From assembly GCF_024362695.1 (NCBI RefSeq), contig NC_065426.1, forward strand, positions 1,116,001-1,180,000: DNA of 64,000 nucleotides, given 5' to 3'. The notes beneath the pieces were generated by a model, which did no database searches, was not told the DNA's origin, and saw nothing but the letters and a program-made list of their open reading frames with translations. The translations under genes were made by a program, and so were the position numbers. This document shows positions 9,291-19,063 of the stretch, piece after piece. Each line of letters opens with the position of its first letter. The first letter of the stretch is position 1. The DNA comes from Pectinophora gossypiella. Taxonomy: Eukaryota > Arthropoda > Insecta > Lepidoptera > Gelechiidae.

Positions 9291-10506
9291 CGGGATGAAA
9301 TCTTTTTTTTTGAGCGCGTTAACCGCTGCATAACCGAGCTCTTCAAGTTGTTTCATAATACGAAGTTATTATAAGGTATATAATAATAGTTAATGTATGG
9401 AAATAATAGATGAACTAGGAATTATCTAGAACGTATTGACAGGCGATCAGTATTCAGAGTAGACACGAGATTATGCTAGATTGCATCACGCACTATACGA
9501 GTACACAAAGTCATTATACTTACTTATTATCATTGATTTACCACTACCGTAGATATAACGCTTGATACAAAAATGCGGCGAAAACTTGGCGCTTATTTAG
9601 CTATACATTCGTACACAGCGGTATATACATTCAACAAAATCGTGTCAAATTAAGAAAGTACGAATCGTCTTATTACGTATATTAGCGCGTGGTGCTTCGT
9701 AACGCGGTCGGATTATTCTGCGACTCGGATTGACCGGGAGTACTTGTTTTCGTGTATTTTTAACTAAAATAATAATTTTGGTGGGTTTTACTGCGAAAAT
9801 TAAAATGTTTATACTATGATAATATTATGCACAATGTCATTACTTATTAGCAATATGATGTTCTTATTCTTCTTTTTTCGCTTTGAGCTTCTATTTTTCT
9901 AAGTTTTTACCACGCAATTCCCTGTGTTGCCAGTTCTGCGCCTAATCGCGCACTGAGGTAAAGTACTGTCAACGTCGCTACATTAACAGTGACTTTACGT
10001 CCCACTTTTTGAGCGCTGATGTTGTACTAAGTTTTTTTTTATTCAAATCTGATTATACCCAGTGAACTTCGAATCACTCTTTTCTAATATATATGAGAAA
10101 TGAGAGCCAAGTTCAATATTATGTTATGCCTATGCCTTGGTTGTTGACTTCAACGACAAAAGAAGTTAGATCCAAATGGGTGCCAAGTTAATACATATTA
10201 AAAAGTACGTATATATTTGATTTGATTTGATATTAGGAATGAACGCCCAGTATGAATTCCGATAATATTTTAACTTTAGTACAAACTAAATTTATAATTA
10301 ACAATCAAATCAAATATATAAAGAATCAAATATAAAATCAATAAATAGTGACAACACTGTCATCAATTTATTATTAATAATTAAGCTAGTCACGTTGAAA
10401 CACCTAACAGTAGTGTTGCTGCCTGTCGATACCGTTATCGATAATATCGACAGTGCACAGTGAGGGGAAACAATCGACTGCCCTTGATGCCGATGCTGCC
10501 GATGAC
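9291..10506. other. AT-rich spacer, no feature recognised
   Basis: No open frame, splice-site chain or known repeat stands out, apart from short 'aatcaaatcaaatat' simple stretches near 10205-10340. Confidence 0.5.
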
Positions 10507-10565
10507 CAACCTCATCAACCCTGGTGTCAGGGTTATTATTGAGCTGCTAAAGGCCCCTGAGTTAC
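10507..10565 (-). mobile_element. SINE family A fragment
   Basis: 'cctcatcaaccctggtgtca' and 'aaaggcccctgagttacatc' match the reversed 3' part of family A. Confidence 0.65.
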
Positions 10566-10880
10566 ATCAGAAAGAAAGAAAGAAAGAAACGTTTATTATA
10601 AAGGGACACCACAGTAACAAATATAAAATAAATAACAAATATATAATATAAAACACGGAGTAACACATAACTTACAATCAAACACATAATAAAAAAAATT
10701 TAAAGACAACATACACGAGAAATACAAATAATTGTGTGTATGGACTGGTCAACGATGGTGGTGGTGTCCTTTATAAAAGGGTCTCACTCAGCATAAGCCG
10801 CGGCGCGAGCCACGACGCTGGTATTCTGTGGACCCTGCTAAGTGAGGCACAGAAGGCGTGTCTCCCACAAATACAACTTA
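10566..10880 (-). mobile_element. LINE 3' end X (antisense) with (aaag)n
   Basis: 'gaaagaaagaaagaaacgtt' then 'ataaagggacaccac' and a later 'gggtctcactcagcataagc ccgcggc'-like segment match 15722-15997 in reverse complement. This is a 3' UTR of an unidentified LINE. Confidence 0.65.
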
Positions 10881-11074
10881 AGTAAATGAATACATAATAA
10901 TATTTACTAATAAAATAAAGTACTTAGTTTACATCAGAAGTCATCTTACTTTCAGACAATCGGGTGATCAGGCATTATGATTTATAGTACTTGGTCACTT
11001 AACACCGAATGAAAAATTAAGGGGTAAACATAACATAACATAAGCCATTGTGAGAGCTACATCCAACTAGGTAA

Positions 11075-11218
11075 GGTCACGAGCATTAATATGTATACTT
11101 TTTGGGTACATGTTTTATTAACTTTTTTGACAAATTGAACTGTAAGTCTTACTAAATGTCAAATATGTTAGTGCAACAGAGTCCTAAAGTGGGTACATTA
11201 TATTGCTCATGACTGTAC
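11075..11218 (+). mobile_element. MITE J, first of a tandem pair
   Basis: ~144 bp with ~30-bp imperfect inverted ends ('ggtcacgagcattaatatgt' and complement of 'tattgctcatgactgtac'). It abuts an identical-family copy with no spacer. Confidence 0.75.
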
Positions 11219-11361
11219 GGTCACGAGCATTAATATGTATACATTTTGGTACCATGTCACATTCACCTTTTGACAAATTGAACTGTAAGTCTCACTAAAT
11301 GTCAAATATGTTAGTGCGACAGAGTCCTAAAGTGGGTACATTTTAATGCTCATGACTGTAC
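11219..11361 (+). mobile_element. MITE J, second of a tandem pair
   Basis: Direct head-to-tail repetition of the preceding copy, starting at the base after its terminal 'gactgtac'. The copies differ by scattered substitutions, so the duplication is not recent or both inserted separately. Confidence 0.75.
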
Positions 11362-11489
11362 CCATACTTCACCGAGCTTGCTCTTAGAGAAGATTTGGTG
11401 ATTTGGTCCTAAAATGATGTACTTAAATTACATTTTCTAAGTGGTAAAGCACTAATTGAAACGAACGGCAAATGACACATGTCGAATAC

Positions 11490-12003
11490 GGTTGAAGACC
11501 TCAACGGATGCAGAGGCGGAGATGGGTGTCAACGGTACAGCAATGCAGGACGGAAGGGGGCTGACAGAGGGCAGCAGTAACTGTCAGTACTATTCAGAGG
11601 CGGAGGACAGGAGTGCTAGCACGGCTTTTAAATAGACTACTCTTTAAACTTCTTTTACTTCTTAAAAATAATAGAATAAAAGGGTAGGATTTTTTCAAGC
11701 ACACACACACACACACACAATCACCTATATTTTTTTCACGCATTTGTTACCTACGTATAGTGTGTTTTCTCGGGAAGAGCGGTGTCTCCTGATACAGGCG
11801 TTACGATTAAAAGGAGGCTCCAATCACCTATAATAGTGCATTGGTTTTCTACAAATAAAGTATTTTGTATTTTGACTACTCTGGGCACTAGCCCACTCGC
11901 ATCAGACAGAGTACTGCGAGGCGGAAGGGAAGAGGAAAACCACTGCTCTATTTTTCTCTAAAAAAGCCTCATGGAGAATGCTACACCGATAAGAGCGATG
12001 ATG
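11490..12003 (+). mobile_element. element E with nested insertion
   Basis: Matches 33120-33616 ('gacagagggcagcagtaact', 'ggaaaaccactgctctattt'). It is split by 11644-11873, which is flanked by the exact 9-bp duplication 'gactactct'. The inserted piece has an (ac)n run at ~11700 and 'aataaag' at its end. Confidence 0.75.
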
Positions 12004-12026
12004 AAAGTACCAATTATCTGAATCAG

Positions 12027-12600
12027 AATCATTTATTCAACGGTATTATCATGGATAAACTTAATGAGGGTAAGTACATTACAAGTTATTTAATAACTAG
12101 AGGAACACATTCAATACCAGACATTTTTATCATTTAGGTGATCATTAATCTTATAATAAGCTTTTTTACATAAAGTAAGCTTCACGTGAGCTTTAAATTC
12201 ATTCTCTGACAAATTTAAAATATTATCTGGTATTTTATTGTAAAAACGTATACATAACCCCAAAAAAGATGAATTTAATTTACGTAATCTAGAATTTTGA
12301 ATCGCAATTTTATTTTTATTCCTTGTATTGTAAGTTTGCCATGTATTGTAAGTAAGCTCTCCTTTGGGTCCAGTTTAAAATGAAGTTTTGCAGGTTTTTA
12401 ACCTGTTAAGCAAATGAGCGTGAAGGTGTTATGTATTGTAATCCTCTAGCCTGTAGACGATCAATTAGCTTGTGTGTACTGCCACCTGTGTATATATTAA
12501 TCTGTGTAAATATACTTAATTTATTCCACGTCTGGTATTCGCCTTGTATGACTTTGAAACGTATGAGGTGTTTATGTATATTAAAACTATTTATTACGCT
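12027..12600 (-). pseudogene. non-LTR retrotransposon reverse transcriptase C-terminus
   Basis: The minus strand encodes 'NSSFLGLCIRFYNKIPDNIL' and 'KAHVKLTLCKKAYYKINDHL', ending at TGA 12113-12111, with further upstream pieces 'EYQTWNKLSIFTQINIYTGG' in a broken frame. This is the terminal domain of a jockey-like LINE, 5' truncated. Confidence 0.75.
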
Positions 12601-12611
12601 TCATTAAATAC

Positions 12612-12677
12612 ATGGTGTTAGTGACACCGTATAGAATACTGAGGGGGAAGATCCTGAGTTAATATCAAGTTGAATTG
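12612..12677 (+). mobile_element. hairpin element G, left-arm fragment
   Basis: 'ggtgttagtgacaccgta' and 'gagttaatatcaagttgaat' match the left arm of G; the right arm is absent. Confidence 0.55.
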
Positions 12678-12699
12678 GGCATAGACCTCGACTTAGGGC

Positions 12700-12940
12700 G
12701 TCGTGTGAGGCCGATTTGCCCAGTTGGGCGCGAACCTCGGCTCAGGGCGTCGTCTGAGAGGAAAAATATTTGAAAGAATTAATCGACCTTAGTGGGTCGA
12801 TAGCGATAAGCGCTGAATGAGGGAAATCGTCGATCACGCCGGCGGGGTCGGTAGAATAAGCGACGGCAGGGTCATTATAAGTTGAGTAATCAGGTTGTCA
12901 GTATCTTCGTCCCAAAGCTGGATGTATTCTGAAGCTGCAT
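12700..12940 (-). mobile_element. element D, internal fragment
   Basis: 'cccagttgggcgcgaacctc' to 'gccggcggggtcggta', then a diverged part to 'ggatgtattctgaagctgca'. More D-like pieces follow the SINE at 13257-13333, so the SINE may have landed in it. Confidence 0.65.
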
Positions 12941-12947
12941 CAACAAA

Positions 12948-13250
12948 GGCCTCCGTGGTCCGCTGGTAGAGCGTTGGGCTCATGATCCGGAGGTCCCAGG
13001 TTCGAATCCCGGTGGGGACATATCACATAAATCACTTTGTGATCCCTAGTTCTGTTAGGACATTACAGGCCGATCACCTGATTGTCCGATAGTAAGACGA
13101 TCTGTGCTTCGGAAGGCTGATGATGATTGCTGATGTAAGTACGTAGTCGTCACCTGAGTCATGTCAGGGGCTGTGGCGGCTCGATAGTAACCCTGACACC
13201 AGAGTTGATGAGGTTGGTATTCCACCTCACAACCTACACGATAGAAGAAG
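12948..13250 (+). mobile_element. SINE family A, near full length
   Basis: Head 'ggcctccgtggtccgctgg', B-box 'ggttcgaatcc', part of the central block, tail 'ctacacgatagaagaag'. Confidence 0.85.
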
Positions 13251-13611
13251 GTCGTCAGTTTCTTATATTACGTCTTTCGGGTGGTGATATTTTTCAGTAC
13301 CGTACCTAAGCAGGATGTATTCGGAAGCTGCAGTAATCCTTACATTTTTCACGCACATATTCTTGGCCAACGGGGCACCCGAAGGCCTGTTGTCTCAATT
13401 TTATACTGGGTGAGAGCCTTTAACGCTATATTATTTGCAGTCTAGCAGATAAATTTAAATAATGGTTAATTTAAATAAAACAAAAAGTATGAATAATACC
13501 ATTCATTCATTCGGTTTTTTTCTTAATTAATACAAATATGATATCTGTTATATTAATTATAATATATTTTTAAGTCTTTTCCTATCAGTCCGTTCATTTT
13601 TTGAGTTTATA

Positions 13612-13617
13612 TTTATT
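13612..13617 (-). promoter_or_regulatory. possible poly(A) signal overlapping stop codon of orphan gene
   Basis: AATAAA on the minus strand overlaps the lysine-TAA end of the orphan gene, the same arrangement as at 8558-8563. In AT-rich DNA this can be chance. Confidence 0.4.
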
Positions 13618-14269
13618 TAATTTCACTCTTTTTGATATCCACTGACACACTATCCACAGTAGAAATCATATCAGTTTTGTTAAAATCGTTTTTTAGCTGT
13701 ATTATCTTTACAGGTAAATTAGTTTTTGCTTTGTTATTCTCTGTAGTAGCTTCAACACTCTCATCAGAGTTCAATTCACTTAAAACGTCATTGTTCGATG
13801 ACAATTTTCCTTCTTTAATCACCTCACGCGATTCACTAGAAACGTCATTAAAGTTGTCTTCAGTCACTTCTAAGTCCGATTCTGTTTGCAATCCTTTCAC
13901 TTTTTCACTACTAACATTAGAGTTCCTATTATCATTGTCACCAGTATTGTTCGTATGTAACACTTCCAAATCCACTCTCGATTTTGGATCGTGGACATTT
14001 AGTTTATCGCGCATGCGTTTAATAACTTCTTCCACTTCGAATTCGGAGACGAAACTGTCGTTGTCATCTACGACTATGTCGGCGCCGACAAGACGTTCCC
14101 TGAGGAAATTGTTTCCGAAGTTTTCGAAGATGACTTGGTCATTTTCGATGTCGTCCTCGCAGCAGCGGTGGAAGAAGAGGTGGATGACGGGCCTCCCGTG
14201 GATGCAGCTGAGAACTACGAAGAGGACGAGCGAGACAAGGACGCAGAAGGTTAAGAAGCGCCACCACAT
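13613..14269 (-). CDS. orphan single-exon gene, membrane-anchored or secreted acidic protein
   Basis: A 218-codon open frame starts at ATG 14269 in a good insect context (A at -3) and ends at TAA 13615-13613. The open frame extends further upstream, but without another ATG. The protein begins MWWRFLTF, with a strong hydrophobic helix over residues ~5-22 (signal anchor or signal peptide), then 'CIHGRPVIHLFFHRCCEDD', a short His/Cys-rich segment. A middle part (~residues 40-95) has some hydrophobic/acidic patterning ('EFEVEEVIKRMRDKL'), and the rest is an acidic Asn/Ser/Glu/Asp/Lys-rich tail that looks disordered and carries sequons NNT, NVS and NKT. I recognise no family. Single-exon structure, a TATA-like box at the right distance upstream and a poly(A) signal at the stop support a real compact gene. 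The opposite-strand frame over the same bases is judged a shadow. A retrogene or a lineage-specific secreted protein is possible; function unknown. Confidence 0.72.
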   Translation of the reverse strand: MWWRFLTFCVLVSLVLFVVLSCIHGRPVIHLFFHRCCEDDIENDQVIFENFGNNFLRERLVGADIVVDDNDSFVSEFEVEEVIKRMRDKLNVHDPKSRVDLEVLHTNNTGDNDNRNSNVSSEKVKGLQTESDLEVTEDNFNDVSSESREVIKEGKLSSNNDVLSELNSDESVEATTENNKAKTNLPVKIIQLKNDFNKTDMISTVDSVSVDIKKSEIK

Positions 14270-14348
14270 TTTGCTTTTGCCACCATTTCTCGCGAGTGGC
14301 GAGAGGCAAGTCGCCACTAACACTAACGACGAGGAAAAACTACGATAA

Positions 14349-14356
14349 TATTTAAA
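14349..14356 (-). promoter_or_regulatory. TATA-like box with CCAAT motifs upstream of the orphan gene
   Basis: On the minus strand TTTAAATA lies about 31 nt before an Inr-like TTAGT (14326-14322), predicting a start near 14324 and a ~55-nt 5' UTR. Upstream are a short palindrome CAATCGG/CCGATTG (14360-14381) and a minus-strand CCAAT (14394-14390). The spacing fits a core promoter and supports the ATG at 14269; this is inference from sequence only. Confidence 0.45.
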
Positions 14357-14399
14357 AACCAATCGGCGTAATCACCGATTGTTATTGCGATTGGTCGCG

Positions 14400-14962
14400 G
14401 CGACAGACGGGCGACTTCCAGCGAAATCGTTTTATAATTGCTATGTAATTGGTTTATTTTCGTACACGTTTTACTTTTTTTACTGTAATTATGTAATACT
14501 TAGCCTTAGAGTAAATCTATTATAATATGTATTTATTGTTGTATTCGTGTATAATTTTCTGAAGTTTTATCATAATTGGACCATACTTTCCCAATCAAAA
14601 CCTCTTTAAAATACTTTTTTGTAAGCCATTATTTTGATATGTTTTGCTTGGAGCGCTGCTTCACTGCGCATTGCTCGCTGTGCTGTTCATTGGTTTAATG
14701 TCACAACCAAGGTAAAAAAAAGTCGCAGCGCCTAATCGCATAGTCGGAAGTCTGCGCCCCCGCACCAGCTATTGTCTATCAGCGCGGAACAAATGATGCG
14801 TGAACTCACATTAATGACGTTTGTATGCAGATCGCGATCGCTCGCCATATTTTATATTAGAATGCGTATTGTAATGTAAAAACGCGCACGAATCGCGACT
14901 TAGAAAAAGGTTGTGGGCAGCAACGTGTCATTTAATTACAAAATAAAAAAAAAACATTTGTT
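14400..14962. other. upstream flank of the orphan gene
   Basis: Unique-looking AT-rich sequence with no repeat family recognised; it probably contains any distal regulatory DNA of the orphan gene. No open frame of note. Confidence 0.4.
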
Positions 14963-15196
14963 TTTTGACGTGACTTATTGTAGATTTACCGCAGGTGGCA
15001 TTAACCACTTGGCCGGACAAATGCGGAGCGCTGAAAGCTCTCAACCGGTACACCGTTTAAGACAACAGGCCTGAGAGTGCCCAGTTGGTCGCGAACCTCG
15101 GCTCAGGGCGTCGTCTGAGAGGAAAATAATTGAATAAATTAATCGACCCTAGTGGGTCGGTAGCGATAAGCGCTGATTGAGGGAAATCGTCGACCA
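14963..15196 (-). mobile_element. element D, 5'-truncated
   Basis: Poly-T 'tttgacgtgacttattgtag' through 'gagggaaatcgtcgacc'; the part beyond is absent, as in retroposon 5' truncation. Confidence 0.75.
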
Positions 15197-15264
15197 AAAA
15201 CAATACAAGCAGCAAAAACAATAGAAGCAGTCTAGCAGAGGTATTTTTTGCTAGACGTGTCCCC

Positions 15265-15350
15265 AACGGTAATCGAACCCAGAACCTCTGGGTGGTGCCT
15301 AAAGCTCAACCATTGGACCAGGTTAACCGTTATACCACCAACGCATCGCG
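15265..15350 (-). mobile_element. tRNA-like SINE head with doubled A-box
   Basis: On the minus strand 'ggtggtataacggttaacct' and 'tggtccaatggttgagc' are two tRNA A-box-like starts followed by one B-box 'ctgggttcgattacc'. It is not foldable as one normal tRNA. Confidence 0.5.
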
Positions 15351-15469
15351 CCTGTATCTCGAAAGGGTAGGCAGAGGTGTATTGTACCCAACCACTCCTC
15401 GCCAGCTACAAATCGTGGCTTCTAAAATTTCTCGGGCTCCAAACCCCTGATTTCCAATTTGTGAGTTCG

Positions 15470-15721
15470 ACTTCATGTCTGGATTAGAAATAATTGGGTG
15501 GGTTCCTAGGTCAAAGATAAATTATGAAATTCTGATTCTTAAAAGAAGATCTACACGTCTCCATAATTTACCTATTATAATGTATTCTTTTCATTAGTAG
15601 TTTTGTTATTATAAGTAAGTTTTATTTATTCATTTTGCATATATATTTTTGATAGGAATATATATCTATAATAATCTATGTATGTAAGTATCATAGTATG
15701 TTTTCTTTATTGTATATAAGT
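15470..15721. other. AT-rich spacer
   Basis: Nothing recognised beyond low-complexity 'tatatattttt' stretches. Confidence 0.4.
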
Positions 15722-15997
15722 AGGTACGTAATTGAGTTTGGTGTGTCCGTGGCTCACGTTCGATAGGTCTCCCATAATACCAGGGCCGCGGCCCGTGCTA
15801 AGCACGTGTCACGGCATTATGCTGAGGGAGATCCTTTTTTTATTTTGGGCGCCTGCATTGTGTATTTAATGTCTGTATTTGTCTTTTTGTCTTTGTTTTT
15901 TTTTTCTATTTTTTTTTTATTTCTGTAATGTAAGTTTGTAAATGTGGCGTCCAATATGGAAATAAATATTTTCTTTCTTTCTTTCTTTCTTTCTATC
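15722..15997 (+). mobile_element. LINE 3' end X with (tttc)n tail
   Basis: 'gtggcgtccaatatggaaat aaatattttc' in pieces, ending in tttc repeats, with a GC-rich 'gggccgcggcccgtgctaag' part. Antisense copies are at 10566-10880 and 38398-38490. Confidence 0.65.
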
Positions 15998-16173
15998 TAA
16001 AGGTGACAAAAAACGTTTTCTTTATTCTATAAAAAAAAAATAGTAATTTCAACAAATTCCATAGTAATTTCGCGTTTTGACGTTTAGTAAAAAATAACTG
16101 ATTTGACTAGTTCGAAACTACTGTATTATTATCACGTGGTTTCCAAGATTTGTGCTCTGTTATTGACAATACT

Positions 16174-16728
16174 GAGGAGCTCGGTGGTGCAGCGGTAAAC
16201 GCGCTCGGTCTGCGATTGTTGAAGTTAAGCAACTTTCGCAAAGGCCGGTCATAGGATGGGTGACCACAAAAAAAAAGTTTTCTTCTCGAGCTCCTCCGTG
16301 CTACGGAAGGCACGTTAAGCCGTTGGTCCCGGCTGCATTAGCAGTCGTTAATAACCATCAATCCGCACTGGGCCCGCGTGATGGTTTAAGGCCCGATCTC
16401 CCTATCCATCCATAGGGAAGGCCCGTGCCCCAGCAGTGGGGACGTTAATGTGCTGATGATGATTGTTTTAAGTTTACGCGGTTATTATCATAATTAAAAC
16501 ACATAATAACGGGTTCTTACCGCGTTTAAATGGGGATATGAGACTCCCGATATTTCGACACTGTTGCAAGTGCCATGATCACGGGATGACCCCCGATCCC
16601 CGCTATGACGATGATGATGATGTCCCGTGATCTTGGCACTTGCAACAGTGTCGAAATATCGGGAGTCTCATATCCCCATTTAAACGCGGTAAGAACCCGT
16701 TATTATGTATTTTAATGCTGATGATGAT
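16174..16728 (+). mobile_element. SINE family C carrying a nested foldback element
   Basis: Head, central block and tail as at 8741-9037, flanked by the 11-bp duplication 'attgacaatac' just before 16174 and after 16728. The element is opened near its (gat)n tail by the foldback at 16493-16715, so the foldback is younger than the SINE. Confidence 0.8.
16493..16715. mobile_element. foldback element, ~93-bp arms
   Basis: Arms 16493-16586 and 16623-16715 are nearly perfect inverted repeats ('gggttcttaccgcgttta', 'gatatttcgacactgttgca') around a ~36-bp centre. A single arm recurs at 51633-51722 and a short version at 43170-43262. Confidence 0.85.
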
Positions 16729-16975
16729 GATTGACAATACGCTGCTGTCCTATTAACTGGACTTAAACATGACAACTGACAAGGCATGTCTATTTGATAA
16801 TCTCCAGCGTTTCTTCACCACAGCGTCGGAATGGCAATCTGTCACACCACATGGCGACGACAAAGGAATACAAATAAAAAAATTAAGCCTAATTGGAGTC
16901 CAGCGTGACACGAAGCACATAACATAGCATCACGCTTATATCCCCAAAGGGGTAAGCAGAGGTGTATTATATACA

Positions 16976-17327
16976 TGGTGTTAGTGACATCGTAACGAAA
17001 ACTTTAAGGGATGATTCAGACCATGATTCTGAGTTGATATCAAGTGGAATTTTCCGTCGCAAAAGCATCATCATCAATTTAAGAGCCACGCTCTTGTCGG
17101 TGCAGCATTTTCCATGCTACTTTTTTTAGGGAAATATAGGGCAGTGGTATCCCTCTTGCCTTCCGCTCAAAAAAAAAACATAAGCAAAAGTATGGAACGG
17201 AAAATAATTTAAAAAACACTACTTCACTATTTTCATGAATTTTCCGACAGGAAAATCCACTTGATATCAACTCAGAATCATGGTCTGAATCATCCCCCTC
17301 AGTATTCGTTACGGTGTCACTAACCCA
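16976..17327. mobile_element. hairpin element G with nested element E fragment
   Basis: Left arm starts 'ggtgttagtgacatcgtaac', right arm ends 'acggtgtcactaaccc'. 17066-17165 holds a reversed E tail ('aagagccacgctcttgtcgg'). Confidence 0.8.
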
Positions 17328-17374
17328 TACCTACTTGTATGGCTATACATACAGGAGTAGATATGTACTTGTAC

Positions 17375-17530
17375 GGGGTGTAAGTGATATCGTAACGAAA
17401 ACTAAGAGGGATGATTCAGCTCATTATTCTGAGTTAATATCAAGTGGAGTTTTCCATGGACCTGTCAAATCTTCAGGTTAGGTCAGTGGACCCTGTGAAA
17501 GACGGGATAATGCTAGGGGGATGATATCTG
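17375..17530. mobile_element. hairpin G left arm joined to SINE S tail
   Basis: 'ggggtgtaagtgatatcgta' to 'aagtggagttttcc' (17375-17458), then 'ggacctgtcaaatcttcagg' of SINE S (17456-17530). The 'ggggtgtaagtg' start marks a second G subtype. Confidence 0.65.
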
Positions 17531-17756
17531 CTGAATTTCCCTGGCAAACAATTTGAAGCGTTTAGCATCGTCAATTTGGCCGTAAGATTGTCCGAATTTT
17601 TGCTGCAGGATAAAATAAAAAATGTGATAAAAAGGCGTTATACCCAATGGAGGGACGGTGAAGGAAAACATGACGAGCAGAACCCAAATTCCCGAGAATT
17701 TTTATTGAAATTCTATTTTTATTTCGTAATTTGTTTGTTATTTTACACCCCGAAGC

Positions 17757-17890
17757 CGGGGCCGTGGTAGCCCAGTTGGTAGAACGCTTGCCTCTCATTT
17801 TGAGGTCTTAGGTTCGAATCCAGCACAGGCTAAATGATTATTGAATTTGTTTTTTCGAATTCATGTTTGGATCATAAATGTGATCAAAAA
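17757..17890 (+). mobile_element. SINE S head, tRNA-like
   Basis: 'ggccgtggtagcccagttgg tagaacgc' supplies a clear A-box and 'aggttcgaatccagc' a B-box, followed by 'attcatgtttggatcataaa'. Acceptor-stem ends do not pair, so it is a tRNA-derived SINE, not a tRNA gene. Confidence 0.7.
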
Positions 17891-18270
17891 ATTAACATGA
17901 AATGGGTGAATCTCAAAATTTCAAGTTTGGTGGCGAAATTTCATATTATTTTTTCGTGAAAAATTGGGTTCCGACATGAAAAAGATCCAAAAGGATCCTC
18001 GGTTCCGAGATGAAAAAGGAATTTTTCAATTCCCAATTCTCCCAATTTCCCCAATTTTTCACGAAAAAATTATATGACAGTCGCCACCAAATTTGACACA
18101 TTTTGATATTCACCCAAATACACATTTCCTTTTAGGTGGATAAGAAAATGACAGGTACAACTTAAAATTAGATGGTGTGTCAAGAATCAGCACCACTACA
18201 TAAGTAGGTATGTATTAAATTTATTAATCACTGAAAATATTAAGTACTTACATAATTGATATAATTTAAC
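17891..18270. repeat. inverted AAATTTCG/Gly-type low-complexity region
   Basis: 'tttcgtgaaaaattggg' (17961 on) and 'tttttcacgaaaaaatta' (18054 on) are inverted across ~90 bp; 18125-18170 matches family K ('tttccttttaggtggataag'). No gene seen. Confidence 0.5.
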
Positions 18271-18573
18271 TGCCTCTGTGGTCCAGTGGTTGAGCGTTGT
18301 TCTCCGGAAGTACCGGGTTCAAATCCTGATGGGGATATTATCGAAATCACTTTGTGAGATTGCCTGTGTTGAATGACCTGATTGTCCGAAAAAGTAAGAT
18401 GATTCCGTGCTTCGGAAGGCACGCTATGCCGTTGGTCTCGGGCTACCAGCCCAAACACCTACACTAACCCTCAGTGGAGCAGCGTGGTGGAGTATGCTCC
18501 ATACCCCTTCCGCTTGATTGAGGGGAGGCCTGTGCCCAGCAGTGGGACGTGTATAGGCTGTTTATGTTACGTA
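18271..18573 (+). mobile_element. SINE family B, full length
   Basis: tRNA-like head 'tgcctctgtggtccagtgg', B-box 'gggttcaaatcctg', central block 'gcttcggaaggcacgcta', then 'gtggagtatgctccataccc' and tail 'gcccagcagtgggacgtgta'. A reversed tail fragment follows at 18598-18648. Confidence 0.85.
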
Positions 18574-18648
18574 TATTTTAAACTATATGATGGTATAAAC
18601 ATTGGCCTATATACGTCCCACTGCTGGGCACAAGTCTCCCCTCGCCTC

Positions 18649-19063
18649 GATAGTATCGGTTACATAAAACTTAATTTCCTTATTTTTAATAATGTTATTT
18701 AACTGACATTATTATTCAATGTGGAAACAATGGTTAGATGCCTACACATCCACAGTTATAATCATTTGTTAAAAATAAATTATATTATTTATTCATTTGC
18801 CCGTTTTTTCATACGGGAAAATGAATACTCATAAACAGAGTATTCATTTTCCCGTACGAGTAAGTGTATAAATACATGAACAAATCTATTTAGTAGTGCA
18901 GACTCGGTGACCTCAAAAAGCAATATACTTAACACAGGTAAGTAATCAATTTATTTGTGAGAACACATAAAATACAAAAACTGATAACCGATAACCGATT
19001 ATTTACAGATTTATTTATAATCAGAAAGTGCTTTTTCCTTTTTTAAACATATATAAACTCACA
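18649..19063. other. AT-rich spacer with small inverted repeat
   Basis: 'acgggaaaatgaatactca' (18813 on) is inverted against 'gagtattcattttcccgta' (18838 on), a ~20-bp hairpin. Nothing else recognised. Confidence 0.5.

Noticed and set aside
13632..14348. 238-codon plus-strand frame opposite the orphan gene
   Set aside because: Ser/Leu/Thr-rich mirror of an acidic Asn/Ser-rich minus-strand protein; the minus strand has the promoter-like box, start context and hydrophobic leader.
17757..17830. Possible functional tRNA gene
   Set aside because: Clear A and B boxes, but acceptor-stem ends do not pair and the sequence continues into a SINE body.
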